Positions 55,854-64,000 are shown, counted from the first letter of the stretch. The stretch is 64,000 nt of DNA from Actinospineispora eucalypti (GCA_014208095.1 JACHMT010000004.1:186001-250000); one strand, 5' to 3'. Numbers and translations: made by a program. The notes: a model not told the origin generated them from the letters alone.

Positions 55854-56756
55854 GTGCGGCGACCCAAATTCTTGCGCGCCCGGGCGGTGACCGTGTTGCG
55901 GCCGGGGGCGCTGTGCCTGGTTACCGACCTCGGCCGGCCGGGCTACGCCGAGTTGGGCGTCCCCCGGTCCGGGGCGTTGGACCAGGCCGCGTTGCGCCTG
56001 GCCAACCGGTTGGTGGGCAACCCGGAGGGGCACGCCGGCCTGGAGGTCTTGCTCGGCGGACTGCGGCTGCGCGCCGAGGCGGGCTGCACGATCGCGGTGA
56101 CCGGTGCGCCGGTCGAGGTGTTCGTGACCCGCCGCGAGGGTGACCGGGTCGCGGTCGGCGCGCATCGGGCCGTCTATCTCGGCCCCGGTGACGAGCTGGA
56201 GATCGACCGGCCGGCCGCCGGCCTGCGCAACTACCTGGCCTGCTCGGGTGGCCTCGATTTGCCCGCCGTGCTGGGCAGCCGCAGCGGCGACCTGCTGTCC
56301 GGGTTGGGGCCGCCGCCGGTGCGGGCGGACGAGCGGTTGGCCCTGGGAACGCCTTCGCCGACGCCGGCGTGTGGCGAACCGGTGCCGGTGTCGGTTCCCC
56401 CGGCGCGGCTGGCGCTGCCCATCCTGCTCGGTCCGAGGGACGACTGGTTCGACGAACCCGCCGACGCGCTGCGCGCACGCACCTGGACGGTCGACGCGGC
56501 GAGCAACCGGGTGGGCGTGCGGCTGACCGGCGAACCACTGCGCCGCACCGCCGCGCGCGAGGGCGCCGAGTTGCCCAGCGAGCCGATGCTGCCCGGTTCG
56601 GTGCAGGTCCCGCCGAGCGGCGAGCCGGTCATCTTCCTCGCCGACGGCCCGACCACCGGCGGCTACCCGGTGATCGGCGTGCTCGCCGCGTGCGACCTGC
56701 CCGCGCTGGCCCAGGCCCGGCCCGGCACCCCGGTGACCCTGATCCCCCGGCTCTGA
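55854..56756 (+). CDS. 5-oxoprolinase subunit C-like protein (PxpC / biotin-dependent carboxyltransferase family)
   Basis: 300 residues. VTDLGRPGYAELGVPRSGALD opens the KipA/PxpC domain (quoted: DLGRPGYAELGVPRSGALD) and GSVQVPPSGEPVIFLADGPT closes it; NRVGVRLTGEPL is conserved. In most bacteria PxpA, PxpB and PxpC act together to open 5-oxoproline. PxpB and PxpA are not in the neighbourhood, so here it may act alone or with distant partners. Starts with GTG at 55854 from a divergent promoter shared with the small membrane ORF. Confidence 0.88.
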   Translation: MRRPKFLRARAVTVLRPGALCLVTDLGRPGYAELGVPRSGALDQAALRLANRLVGNPEGHAGLEVLLGGLRLRAEAGCTIAVTGAPVEVFVTRREGDRVAVGAHRAVYLGPGDELEIDRPAAGLRNYLACSGGLDLPAVLGSRSGDLLSGLGPPPVRADERLALGTPSPTPACGEPVPVSVPPARLALPILLGPRDDWFDEPADALRARTWTVDAASNRVGVRLTGEPLRRTAAREGAELPSEPMLPGSVQVPPSGEPVIFLADGPTTGGYPVIGVLAACDLPALAQARPGTPVTLIPRL

Positions 56757-56777
56757 CCGCCCATAGGGCGGGCGCGC

Positions 56778-58502
56778 TCAGCGGGGTTGACGCGGGAACG
56801 GGCTCGGGGCGTGTTCGGCCAGCAGGCTGACCAGCTCTCCCTCGCCGAAGCCGACCAGGCGAGCCACCTGCGCCGGAGTGAGGCCGGCGCTGCGCAGCCG
56901 GCGGGCCGCGTCGGCCAGCTGGCGCCGTTGCGCGACCACGGTGCGGTGCAGGCGGTCCAGCTCCTGCTGCACAAGGTCCAGGTCGTCGACCGCGTGCAGT
57001 GCGCGGTCCGGGTCGGCTAACAGGACCTGCAGCAGGCGGTCGCGGGCGTCCGGGTGGTGGATCGCGGCGACGTCCGGGAACGGTGTGGCCGGGGCTGGCG
57101 CCGAGACGCCGGCCGGGGCCGCACCGGTAGCTTCGGCGGTCGGGCCGGGTCGGGCGGGCGCCAGGCTTTCGGGGTCCGCGTCCGGGTCCTGGGCGGCTTG
57201 CCCGTCTTCGGATGACCGTCCGGCGAAGCGCGCGGCGGCCGCCGCGCCGCCGACGAGCGCCGCCGCACCCGCCACGGCAACCGGCGCGGAGAAGGGGCGC
57301 TGGCCGCTCCCGTCGGACTCCTCGGCCGCCTCGGCGTCGCCCGATGTCCCGGTGTCGCCAGATGTGCTGGTGTCTCCGTCCGTGCCGTCCGTGCCGTCCG
57401 TGCCGTCCGTGCCGTCCGTGCCGTCCGTGCCGTCCGTGCCGGCGGGCGTGCCGGCTTCGCCGGCCCCACGACCGGCGCTCCCACCGGCGGCGAGGTCTAG
57501 CGCCTCGGTGGTGGCGTCACCGGTTGCTCCAGCGGACGTGAGCCCGGCGGCCTCAGTGCCCGTGGGCGCGGAAAAACCGGTAGCCGCCGGATCGGATTCC
57601 CCGGCCGCTTCGGCGGCCAAAGGCGCGGCGACCCCGGCCGCTTCGGCGGCCAAAGGCGCGGCGACCCCGGCCGCTTCGGTGGTCGCGGAATCGACATCAT
57701 CGGTAGCCGCGGTGTTGGCGGCTTGGGGCTGGCCGGCCGCGTTGGTTTGGACTTCGCCGGCCGTTGTCGCCTCGGCCTCACCGGTTGCGTTCGCCTCGGC
57801 GTCGCCGGCCGCGTCCGCGTAGGCCTCACCGGCCGCGTTCGTGTCGGCCTCATCGGTTGCGCCTGCATCGGCCGCGTCGGCTTCGCCGGTTGTGCTCGAG
57901 CCGGCCCTGGCGAGTCCGGCGGCGGCGACTCCGGCTATCCCGGCGGCTGCCGCGTACTTGGCGGGTCCGCCGGTGTCGTCGGCCGAGTCGGTCCGGTGGG
58001 CGCCGGCGGGCGGCGGGTCCTTCGCGGCGACGCGTTGCGGGACGGTTGTGCCGTCCAGGTCGGAGGGGGTGGTTCCGTCGGTCTGGGCCGGTTGCTCGGC
58101 CGGTACCCAGGAGGACTTTTCGGGGTCCTTGGTGCCGTTGCCCGCCGGCGCGCCGCCCACACGGCCGATGGAAGGGCCGGAAGGAGCACCGGACACCTGC
58201 CCGGCCAGTTCGGCGGGGGACAGGTACCTGGTCGGGATCGGCTCGGTGGGTGCGTGCATGGGCTGGGCACGGGACCGGGGTCGCGGGGTCACCGGGCTCG
58301 GCGTCTTGGCCGGAACCGGGGGCCGAGGAGCGGTGGGCGGCGGACCCGGATTGCGTTCACGCAGCGCCGCCTGGGTGCGCGCGCGGCGGCGCGCTCTGGC
58401 CCTACTGCGCCGGACGAGCACCATCACCAGGATCAACAGCAGTAGCGCAACGAGGGCCCCGGCGCCGACGGCCGTCTGCATCGGGGTGAACGGCAACCTC
58501 AT
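56778..58502 (-). CDS. single-pass membrane protein with long Ala/Thr/Gly-rich repeat region
   Basis: 574 residues. A helix at about 10-31 (AVGAGALVALLLLILVMVLV) is followed by a basic patch and an acidic, Ala-rich low-complexity region with hexads such as TGEAEA, the perfect tandem APLAAEAAGVA (33-bp repeat) and a TDG run. The C-terminal 90 residues look folded and helical: HHPDARDRLLQVLLADPDRAL, LDLVQQELDRLHRTVVAQRR. I do not recognise a family. It faces the DivIVA-like gene in the same direction, with its start 55 bp past that gene's stop. Confidence 0.7.
   Translation of the reverse strand: MRLPFTPMQTAVGAGALVALLLLILVMVLVRRSRARARRRARTQAALRERNPGPPPTAPRPPVPAKTPSPVTPRPRSRAQPMHAPTEPIPTRYLSPAELAGQVSGAPSGPSIGRVGGAPAGNGTKDPEKSSWVPAEQPAQTDGTTPSDLDGTTVPQRVAAKDPPPAGAHRTDSADDTGGPAKYAAAAGIAGVAAAGLARAGSSTTGEADAADAGATDEADTNAAGEAYADAAGDAEANATGEAEATTAGEVQTNAAGQPQAANTAATDDVDSATTEAAGVAAPLAAEAAGVAAPLAAEAAGESDPAATGFSAPTGTEAAGLTSAGATGDATTEALDLAAGGSAGRGAGEAGTPAGTDGTDGTDGTDGTDGTDGTDGDTSTSGDTGTSGDAEAAEESDGSGQRPFSAPVAVAGAAALVGGAAAAARFAGRSSEDGQAAQDPDADPESLAPARPGPTAEATGAAPAGVSAPAPATPFPDVAAIHHPDARDRLLQVLLADPDRALHAVDDLDLVQQELDRLHRTVVAQRRQLADAARRLRSAGLTPAQVARLVGFGEGELVSLLAEHAPSPFPRQPR
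57376..57438 (-). repeat. 9-bp tandem repeat, seven perfect copies
   Basis: Unit CCGTCCGTG on the plus strand, repeated seven times without change. It encodes the Thr-Asp-Gly run of the surrounding membrane protein. Perfect copies in a 3n register can gain or lose units without a frameshift, so length variation between strains is expected. Confidence 0.9.
57603..57677 (-). repeat. 33-bp tandem repeat, about 2.3 copies
   Basis: Two exact 33-bp copies (57603-57635 and 57636-57668) and a partial third. Each encodes an 11-residue unit AAEAAGVAAPL in the membrane protein. In-frame duplication is evident. Confidence 0.88.
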
Positions 58503-58557
58503 GGCTACGTACCGTACGTGGCCTACCTGGCGTTAGTCGGTTTCGACACCCGATCGG

Positions 58558-60084
58558 TCACGCCATGCCACCACCGTATGACCCGCGACCGCCGTCCGAC
58601 TCCTCCGACCAGAAGCCGTTGTCCCGGTTGGCGAGGCCGTTGCGCGGCTGCGGGCCCTGCACCGGTGGCGCGCCGGCCGAGGCGCCGGGGCGGGGACGCG
58701 GGGTGGGTGTCGGGCGCGGCTTGGGGCTCGGCACGTTCGGCCGGGCCGACGGCGCGCCGGATCCCTGCCCGCCGGCCGAGCCCTGCCCGCCGCCGGAGGC
58801 CTCGCCGGCCGGGCGGGATTCGGAGCTGGGTCGCGCGTCACCTCCGGCGCGCCCCTCGGTGCCGGACCGTCCCTCCGACTCCGACCGACCGTCCGCGCTG
58901 GAACGTGCGTCCGACCCGGAACGACCATCGGTGCCGGAACGTGCGTCAGGCCCGGAACGTCCGTCGGCACCGGAGCGTCCGTCGGTGCCGGAACGACCAT
59001 CGGTGCCGGAACGTGCGTCAGGTCCGGAGCGTCCGTCGGCGCCGGAGCGGCCTTCGGTGCCCGACGCCGGGGCGTCACCCGATGTGGGCCGAGGGGTCGG
59101 GCTGGGCCGGACCGCCGGGGTGGGGCCGGTGCTGCTGGCGGAACGGGCAACCGGGGTGGGGCCGGTGCCGCTGGTGGAACGCGCAATCGGCGTCGGGCCG
59201 CTGGTCGGCCGGGAAATCGGAGTGGGGCCGGTGCCCGTGCTGGGCCGGGGGCGGGGTGACGGGGTGGACTCCGGCTCGGCGCGCGGCTCGGGCCGGGGCT
59301 TGGGGGTCGGCGTGGGCTTGCGGCCGCTTTCCGGGGTCGGGATGGGGCCGGAGCGGGTAGTGGGTGCGTCGGTGCCGCGCTGGGCCGGCGGGGGCACCTG
59401 GGCGGCGGCCGGCTTGGGTCCGCCCCGCTCGGCCGGCTTGGGTCCGCCTCGCTCGGCCGGTTTCGCCCCGCCCCGGTCGGTGCCGAGCCCGCCGCCGATT
59501 CCGCCCCGACTGTCGGGACGCTCCGGGGTGCGGGGATGCACGTCCCTGGGCTGCGCCCTGGCCACCGGCTTCAGCCCGATGGACTGCTCCGAACGGCGGG
59601 CGCCCATCGGGATGCCCTCCGGCGGGGTGTCGCTGGCCTCGTCGTCACGCGCCTGGATGAGCAGGCCGTCCAACTGGTGGCGGACCCTGGTCAGGTTGCC
59701 CAGCACGTTCTCCCGGCGGCGGACCAGGTCGGAAAGGCGGGCGCGGGCCGCCTCCTCCTCGGCGCGGGCGAAGTTGCGCGCCTTGGCGCGGATCTCCTCC
59801 GCCTCCTCCTCGGCCACTTGCAGGATCGACTGCAGCCGGCCGGTGAAGGCGCCGATCCGCTCCTCGGGCTGCTCGTTGCCGCCGGAAGCCGGCTCGAACA
59901 AGCTGGTGGTGGCCCCGCCGCGCGCCGTTTCCAGTTCCTTGCGCTGCCGGGCGATGGTGCGCTCCAGCCCGGCGATGTGCTCGTCCACCTGGCGTCGGTC
60001 GTACCCGCGCACCACGACGTCGAAATGCGGCGGTGCCGCCTCTCCGTCCGGCTGCCGCCGGCTGTCTGCGTGGTCCGCGGTCAT
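58558..60084 (-). CDS. DivIVA-like coiled-coil protein with Pro-rich and pentapeptide-repeat tail
   Basis: 508 residues. FDVVVRGYDRRQVDEHIAGL is the DivIVA-type N-terminal segment. Residues about 25-150 form a coiled coil (LQSILQVAEEEAEEIRAKAR, LSDLVRRRENVLGNLTRV). The remainder is disordered: PKPAERGGPKPAERGG repeats, TPTPKPRPEP, and 13-odd units of RSGxDx/GxDGRSG type. Such proteins sense membrane curvature or mark cell poles; no partner is known for this one. The coil resembles Wag31-interacting or SepIVA-like proteins. It is followed by the repeat-rich membrane protein, and both probably share a transcript. Confidence 0.75.
   Translation of the reverse strand: MTADHADSRRQPDGEAAPPHFDVVVRGYDRRQVDEHIAGLERTIARQRKELETARGGATTSLFEPASGGNEQPEERIGAFTGRLQSILQVAEEEAEEIRAKARNFARAEEEAARARLSDLVRRRENVLGNLTRVRHQLDGLLIQARDDEASDTPPEGIPMGARRSEQSIGLKPVARAQPRDVHPRTPERPDSRGGIGGGLGTDRGGAKPAERGGPKPAERGGPKPAAAQVPPPAQRGTDAPTTRSGPIPTPESGRKPTPTPKPRPEPRAEPESTPSPRPRPSTGTGPTPISRPTSGPTPIARSTSGTGPTPVARSASSTGPTPAVRPSPTPRPTSGDAPASGTEGRSGADGRSGPDARSGTDGRSGTDGRSGADGRSGPDARSGTDGRSGSDARSSADGRSESEGRSGTEGRAGGDARPSSESRPAGEASGGGQGSAGGQGSGAPSARPNVPSPKPRPTPTPRPRPGASAGAPPVQGPQPRNGLANRDNGFWSEESDGGRGSYGGGMA
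58859..59062 (-). repeat. degenerate 15-bp repeat encoding RSG-x-D pentapeptides
   Basis: About 13 units of 15 bp, for example RSGADG, RSGPDA, RSGTDG. A block of GADGRSGPDARSGTDGRS occurs twice in a row, showing higher-order duplication. Reading frame is maintained throughout. Confidence 0.8.
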
Positions 60085-60227
60085 CGGTCACCCCCGATAG
60101 GTGGCGTACTGGCCACCGTTCACTCTACGGCGTGAGTCGGCTTGCCCACGTTCGGGGGAGCGGAGGCCGCCGTTCGCCCCGTCAAGGTGACCGCGCTTGC
60201 CCGCAGGTCAGGACTACCATCGCAGTG

Positions 60228-60686
60228 GTGAAGACGCAGGAGACGCTGCGGCGCGCACTGCACGAGCGAGGGCTCCGGATGACCCCGCAGCGACAGCTGG
60301 TGCTGGACGCGGTGCGCGAGCTGGAACACGCAACGCCGGAACAGATCTGCGCGCGGGTGCAGGTCCAGGCGCCGGCGGTGAACATCACCACGGTGTACCG
60401 CACGCTGGACCTGCTGGAACGGCTCGGCGTGGTCCGGCACACGCACCTCGGCCACGGCGCGCCGAACTACTCCGTGCGCGAACACCAGCACGTACACCTG
60501 GTCTGCCACGACTGCGGCGACGTCGCCGAGGTGCCCACCGAGCTGCTGGACGACCTGGCCGGCAGCTTGCGTGACCGGTTCGGGTTCCGGCTGGACGCCA
60601 CGCACGTGGCGCTCTCCGGCGCCTGTACCGCCTGCGCCGCCGCGCGCCGCACCGAGGGTCGGACCCTGGAGGAAGCAGATTCATGA
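60228..60686 (+). CDS. Fur-family metalloregulator
   Basis: 152 residues. Winged-helix with LRMTPQRQLVLDAVRELEHAT and VNITTVYRTLDLLERLGVV, the Fur recognition helix. Metal/structural ligands: REHQHVHLVCHDCGDV (HxHxxC..C) and CTACAAA (second CxxC). It may be the Zur that binds the operator before znuACB, but PerR- or Nur-type sensing cannot be excluded. GTG at 60228 or 60225. It overlaps ygfZ by 4 bp. Confidence 0.9.
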   Translation: MKTQETLRRALHERGLRMTPQRQLVLDAVRELEHATPEQICARVQVQAPAVNITTVYRTLDLLERLGVVRHTHLGHGAPNYSVREHQHVHLVCHDCGDVAEVPTELLDDLAGSLRDRFGFRLDATHVALSGACTACAAARRTEGRTLEEADS

Positions 60687-61783
60687 ACCCATTGCTAACT
60701 GTGCCCGGCGCGGTCGCCGACGAGGGCCGCGACGAGGGGGTCGCCGCGCACTACGGGGACCCGCTAGCCGAGCAGCGCGCGGCCGACCGGTCCGCCGCCG
60801 TGGTCGACCGGTCCAACCGCCAGCTGCTCGCGGTCACCGGCCCCGAGCGGCTTTCCTGGCTGCACTCGCTGCTCACCCAGCACGTCACCGAGCTGGCCGA
60901 GGGCGCCGGCACCGAGGCGCTGGTGCTGGACATGAACGGCCGGGTGGAACACCACGCGGTGCTCGCGCACGTCGGCGACACGGTCTGGCTGGACGTGGAG
61001 CCGGGGACCGCCGAGGCCCTGCGCGACTACCTGGTGAAGATGCAGTTCTGGTCCGAGGTCGAGGTGCGCGACGCGACCGGCGAGCTGGCCCAGCTGGCGG
61101 TTGTCGGCCCGGACGCCGCCCGCGTGCTCACCACATCCGGGGTCCCGGTGCCCGAAGGGGCGTACGCGGTGGCCGCGCTGCCCGGCGGCACCGGCTTCGT
61201 CCGGCACATGCCTACCCGGGGCGGGGTGGACCTGTTCGTGCCCCGTCCGGAGCTGGCCGAGTGGTGGCGGAAGCTGCGCGACGCCGGCGCCGCCCAGGCC
61301 GGCGCGATGGCCTTCGAGGCGCTCCGGGTGGCCGCCCGCAGCCCCCGGCTGGGCGTGGACACCGACGAGCGGACGATCCCGCACGAGGTCGGCTGGATCG
61401 ACACCGCCGTGCACCTGACCAAGGGCTGCTACCGGGGGCAGGAAACGGTGGCCCGGGTGGCCAACGTGGGCCGTCCGCCGCGCCGGTTGGTGCTGCTGCA
61501 CACCTCCTCCGGGGACGACGAGCCGCTGGCCCCCGGCGACCCGGTTCTGCTCGACGGCAAGGAGATCGGCCGGGTGGGCACCGCCGTGCTGCACCACGAG
61601 CTGGGCGGAGTGGCGTTGGCGCTGGTCAAGCGCAGTATTCCGGTGGAGGCGGAGCTGGTCGCCGGGGACGCGGAACGCGCCACGCCGGTGCGGATCGACC
61701 CGGACTCGATGCCACCCGGCGAGGACGTCGAGCCGGCCGGCCGGGCCGCCCAGCAGCGCCTCCGTTCACTGCGCATGGCCTGA
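60683..61783 (+). CDS. ygfZ: folate-binding protein YgfZ/GcvT-like
   Basis: 366 residues. The signature KGCYRGQETVARVANVGRP is the YgfZ motif that binds tetrahydrofolate and helps repair or assemble iron-sulfur clusters. The first half (RSAAVVDRSNRQLLAVTGPE, SWLHSLLTQHVTELAEGAGT) is the GcvT-type fold. ATG overlaps the Fur gene stop. The same order (YgfZ, DUF3073, purM) is seen at Rv0811c-Rv0809. Confidence 0.93.
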   Translation: MNPLLTVPGAVADEGRDEGVAAHYGDPLAEQRAADRSAAVVDRSNRQLLAVTGPERLSWLHSLLTQHVTELAEGAGTEALVLDMNGRVEHHAVLAHVGDTVWLDVEPGTAEALRDYLVKMQFWSEVEVRDATGELAQLAVVGPDAARVLTTSGVPVPEGAYAVAALPGGTGFVRHMPTRGGVDLFVPRPELAEWWRKLRDAGAAQAGAMAFEALRVAARSPRLGVDTDERTIPHEVGWIDTAVHLTKGCYRGQETVARVANVGRPPRRLVLLHTSSGDDEPLAPGDPVLLDGKEIGRVGTAVLHHELGGVALALVKRSIPVEAELVAGDAERATPVRIDPDSMPPGEDVEPAGRAAQQRLRSLRMA

Positions 61784-61929
61784 TTGCCAAAGTCACCCGC
61801 AACAGGGGAGTGCCACGTCGCACGAACCGGGTCCCTCAGGGTACGGTAGGAGGCAGGACACTTAACGAGATGAACGGGGCCGCCGATTTCCCCCGGCCGC
61901 CCCGTCCCTGCTGTGAGGGGGGTCGAGCC

Positions 61930-62109
61930 ATGGGGCGCGGCCGTGCAAAGGCCAAGCAGACGAAGAAGGCCCGAGAGCTCAAGTACAGCTCGCCAGGCCT
62001 CGACGCGGACGCCTTGCAACGCGAGCTCGCCGGTTACTCCTCCTTCCCGGAGTCGGAGAACGGCGACCACGAAGAAGAGGACGAGTACGAGGACTACCGT
62101 CGCCGCTGA
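61930..62109 (+). CDS. DUF3073 small protein
   Basis: 59 residues: MGRGRAKAKQTKKARELKYS, then SPGLDADALQRELAG and an acidic end EEEDEYEDYRRR. This is the DUF3073 family, universally next to purM in actinobacteria. The N-terminus is very basic and the C-terminus very acidic, so it may be nucleic-acid-related; role unknown. A GAGGGGG tract precedes ATG 61930. It is embedded in a longer ORF that I consider spurious. Confidence 0.93.
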   Translation: MGRGRAKAKQTKKARELKYSSPGLDADALQRELAGYSSFPESENGDHEEEDEYEDYRRR

Positions 62110-62473
62110 GCGGTTGCGGTAGGCCCGTTCGTTTCGGTCGGCCAGCAGGCCTCCACCACCTCGCGCCAGCGGTGTGACAGTCGTGCGCGCGTTCGGTCGA
62201 GCCCGGTGGTCATCGGCATGGGGCCGCCACTCGCGTGTGTGCGGGTGGCGGCCCAGTATCTGTTCGAGCGGTGCTGGTTCAAAGACCGGCTTGGACGGCG
62301 CGGCGTGGTGCGCTGCCGCTCGGGTGGCGCCTCCTGCGTTCGGCGTGGGGCGGGTGGTGATCGCTGTTCGTGGCGGTTCAGCGTCGAAATTCGACGCTAA
62401 TCCGCCACAGACCGCGATCATGACCAGGGAGCGAAACGTAAAGAGGCGCTACCCGTGAACCTGACCACCCAGG
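62110..62473. other. 364-bp gap downstream of DUF3073 and purM with a long palindrome
   Basis: No gene is seen. Nested inverted repeats lie at 62360-62419: GATCGC/GCGATC, GTGGCGG (62370) / CCGCCAC (62402), and the central GCGTCGAA-ATTCGACGC. Being between convergent DUF3073 and purM, it is probably a bidirectional terminator. Confidence 0.7.
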
Positions 62474-63604
62474 TCAGAACCTGGGGTGCTCGCCGCGCAG
62501 CAGCACGCGGGGGCCGTCCGAGTCGGAGGCCACGTCGCGGGCCCGGTGGATGTCACCGAGCACCCAGGCCGGCACGTGCCGTGCGGTGAGTACGGCCAGT
62601 GCGCGCTCCACGTCGTCCGGGGCCAGCACGGCGACCATGCCGACGCCCATGTTGAACGTCTGCTCCATCTCCGCCCGCTCCACCCGGCCGCGCGCGGCGA
62701 TCAGGTTGAACACGGGCGCCGGCGTCCAACTGCCCCGGTCGCACACCGCGACCAGGCCCCTGGGCAGCACCCGGCCCAGGTTGCGGGCCAGCCCGCCGCC
62801 GGTGATGTGCGCGAACGTGCGGATCTCGGTCTCAGCGGCCAGCGCGAGGCAGTCCGGTGCGTAGATCCGGGTGGGCTCGAGCAGCTCCTCGCCGAGGGTG
62901 CGGCCGAACTCCTCCACCTGCCCGTCCAGCGGCAGCCGGGCCAGGTCCAGCAGCACGTGCCGGGCCAGCGAGTAGCCGTTGGAGTGCAGCCCGGAGGAGC
63001 CCAATCCGACCACCACGTCGCCCGGCCGGACCAGGTCCGGGCCGAGCATGGCGTCCGCCTCGACCACGCCCACCCCGGACGCGGAGAGGTCGTAGTGGCC
63101 GGCCTGCATCAGGCCGGGGTGCTCGGCGGTCTCGCCGCCGAGCAGCGCGCAGCCGGAGCGCCGGCAACCCTCCGCGATGCCCTTCACGATCGCCGCCACC
63201 TGGCGCGGCACCAGGGTGCCGCAGGCGATGTAGTCCTGCAGGAACAGCGGCTCGGCGCCGCACACCACCAGGTCGTCCACCACCATCGCGACCAAGTCGA
63301 GGCCGATGGTGTCGTGCCGGTCCAGTGCCTGCGCGATGGCCACCTTGGTGCCCACGCCGTCGGTGGAGGCGGCCAGCACCGGTTCGGTGTACTTGCCGAT
63401 CTTCAGCTTGAACAGGCCGGCGAACCCGCCGATGCCCCCGATCACCTCGGGCCGGGTGGCCTTCTCGGTCCACGGCCGGAACGCCTCCACCGCGCGTTCC
63501 CCGGCCTCGATGTCCACTCCGGCGGCGGCGTAGCTGGCCGGCTGCGGCGTCGAGGTGCCGTTGCCGGTGTCGTCGCTCTGGCTGGCGGGGGGCGTTAAGG
63601 GCAT
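62474..63604 (-). CDS. purM: phosphoribosylformylglycinamidine cyclo-ligase (AIR synthetase)
   Basis: 376 residues. GIGGFAGLFKLKIGKYTEPV and LAASTDGVGTKVAIAQALDR (quoted: STDGVGTKVAIA) are the ATP-binding signatures; VVCGAEPLFLQDYIACG and LLGGETAEHPGLM follow. It makes aminoimidazole ribotide, step five of purine synthesis. ATG at 63604. It follows purF by 61 bp, so the two are co-transcribed. Confidence 0.97.
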   Translation of the reverse strand: MPLTPPASQSDDTGNGTSTPQPASYAAAGVDIEAGERAVEAFRPWTEKATRPEVIGGIGGFAGLFKLKIGKYTEPVLAASTDGVGTKVAIAQALDRHDTIGLDLVAMVVDDLVVCGAEPLFLQDYIACGTLVPRQVAAIVKGIAEGCRRSGCALLGGETAEHPGLMQAGHYDLSASGVGVVEADAMLGPDLVRPGDVVVGLGSSGLHSNGYSLARHVLLDLARLPLDGQVEEFGRTLGEELLEPTRIYAPDCLALAAETEIRTFAHITGGGLARNLGRVLPRGLVAVCDRGSWTPAPVFNLIAARGRVERAEMEQTFNMGVGMVAVLAPDDVERALAVLTARHVPAWVLGDIHRARDVASDSDGPRVLLRGEHPRF

Positions 63605-63665
63605 GACGGAGGGGCTCCGGTTTGTTCAGGGCGGGCTGGGCGGGTTAAGCGGGCCGTGGGGCGGG

Positions 63666-64000
63666 TCAGGGTTGGTTGAGCGCGCCCGCGGCACCATACC
63701 CGGCGGTCAGCTTCCCGTCATTCGCAATGATCTCCTCGAGGAGATGCTTGCCCAGCTGCGCGTCGTCCGGCAGCGGAATCGGGTAGTTGCCGTCGAAGCA
63801 GGCCGCGCACAGCCGACTGGCCGGCTGCTCGGACGCCTGCACCAGGCCGTCGAGCGAGACGTAGCCGAGTGAGTCGGCCCCGATCGACCGGCGCACGCCG
63901 TCCATGTCCAGGTCGCCCGCGACCAGTTCGGCGCGGGAGGCGAAGTCGATGCCGTAGAAGCACGGCCAGCGCACCGGCGGCGAGCCGATCCGCACGTGCA
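63666..64000 (-). CDS. purF: amidophosphoribosyltransferase, C-terminal part
   Basis: The last 110 or so residues before the stop at 63666; the gene continues past the window end. HVRIGSPPVRWPCFYGIDFA has the PRPP-site and conserved RIGSPP; ADSLGYVSLDGLVQA and LCAACFDGNYPIPLP are typical of PurF, the Cys being iron-sulfur ligands in this lineage. It commits PRPP to purine synthesis and precedes purM, as in M. tuberculosis. Confidence 0.93.
   Translation of the reverse strand, partial: HVRIGSPPVRWPCFYGIDFASRAELVAGDLDMDGVRRSIGADSLGYVSLDGLVQASEQPASRLCAACFDGNYPIPLPDDAQLGKHLLEEIIANDGKLTAGYGAAGALNQP

Noticed and set aside
61784-61929. Continuous frame joining ygfZ region with DUF3073
   Set aside because: The joined frame is not the ygfZ frame and has no motif until the DUF3073 start at 61930, which has its own ribosome site.

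Overview
The window is high-GC DNA with dense, often 4-nt-overlapping genes and many GTG starts. The gene content points to an actinomycete: mycothiol synthase MshD, the orphan nitrogen regulator GlnR, an LmeA-type DUF2993 lipid-binding protein, DUF3073, a DivIVA-like coiled-coil protein and an LCP cell-wall ligase with a long disordered tail. From memory, the order dusB - LCP - phoU - pst - mshD - glnR - lmeA - cysA - sseC - nitrobindin - ygfZ - DUF3073 - purM - purF matches Mycobacterium tuberculosis Rv0823c to Rv0808. The accessory genes fit Pseudonocardiaceae best (an inference). No insertion sequence, prophage, CRISPR array or antibiotic cluster was found.

Layout. 1-5.6 kb: end of an rRNA methyltransferase gene, a duplicated membrane protein, a ZnuA-ZnuC-ZnuB zinc importer behind a Zur-like operator, and a LacI regulator. 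5.8-14 kb: trehalose-6-phosphate synthase, a ThrE-like exporter, a GPP34 protein, tRNA-Thr(TGT), a TetR regulator diverging from a two-gene SnoaL/DUF3237 operon, a DUF885 lipoprotein and a DMT exporter. 14-30 kb: leuA with a leucine leader peptide, a PIG-V-like membrane mannosyltransferase, ask-asd with an internal beta-subunit start, carbonic anhydrase, purA, a GDPD lipoprotein, an NhaP antiporter diverging from a UBP zinc finger, purD and a glycosyltransferase. 30-48.8 kb: dusB, a GGDEF protein, the LCP protein, a TetR/MFS pair, phoU and pstSCAB (each behind a PHO box), mshD, glnR, lmeA, and a cysteine leader peptide ahead of the sulfurtransferase genes cysA-sseC. 49-55 kb: an oxidative accessory block of an FAD monooxygenase, an NmrA reductase with its HxlR regulator, a TetR regulator and two cytochromes P450. 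55-64 kb: nitrobindin, PxpC, two repeat-rich proteins, a Fur regulator, ygfZ, DUF3073, purM and the end of purF.

The least expected signal is a 46-55 bp palindromic element present three times (3307-3361, 32178-32223, 50723-50777), each time in frame inside a different protein-coding gene. It is translated in either orientation, as GRAPSLAPDG or as VGRQTGRPTQPAG. Separately, three gaps between convergent genes hold arrays of about 22-nt units, or one long palindrome, in which direct copies are followed by inverted copies. Two further sites share a hairpin family with a conserved loop. Regulation readable from sequence includes two amino-acid attenuator leader peptides, two PHO boxes, a Zur-like site, a 32-bp TetR palindrome and twin terminators sharing the loop CTACCGA.
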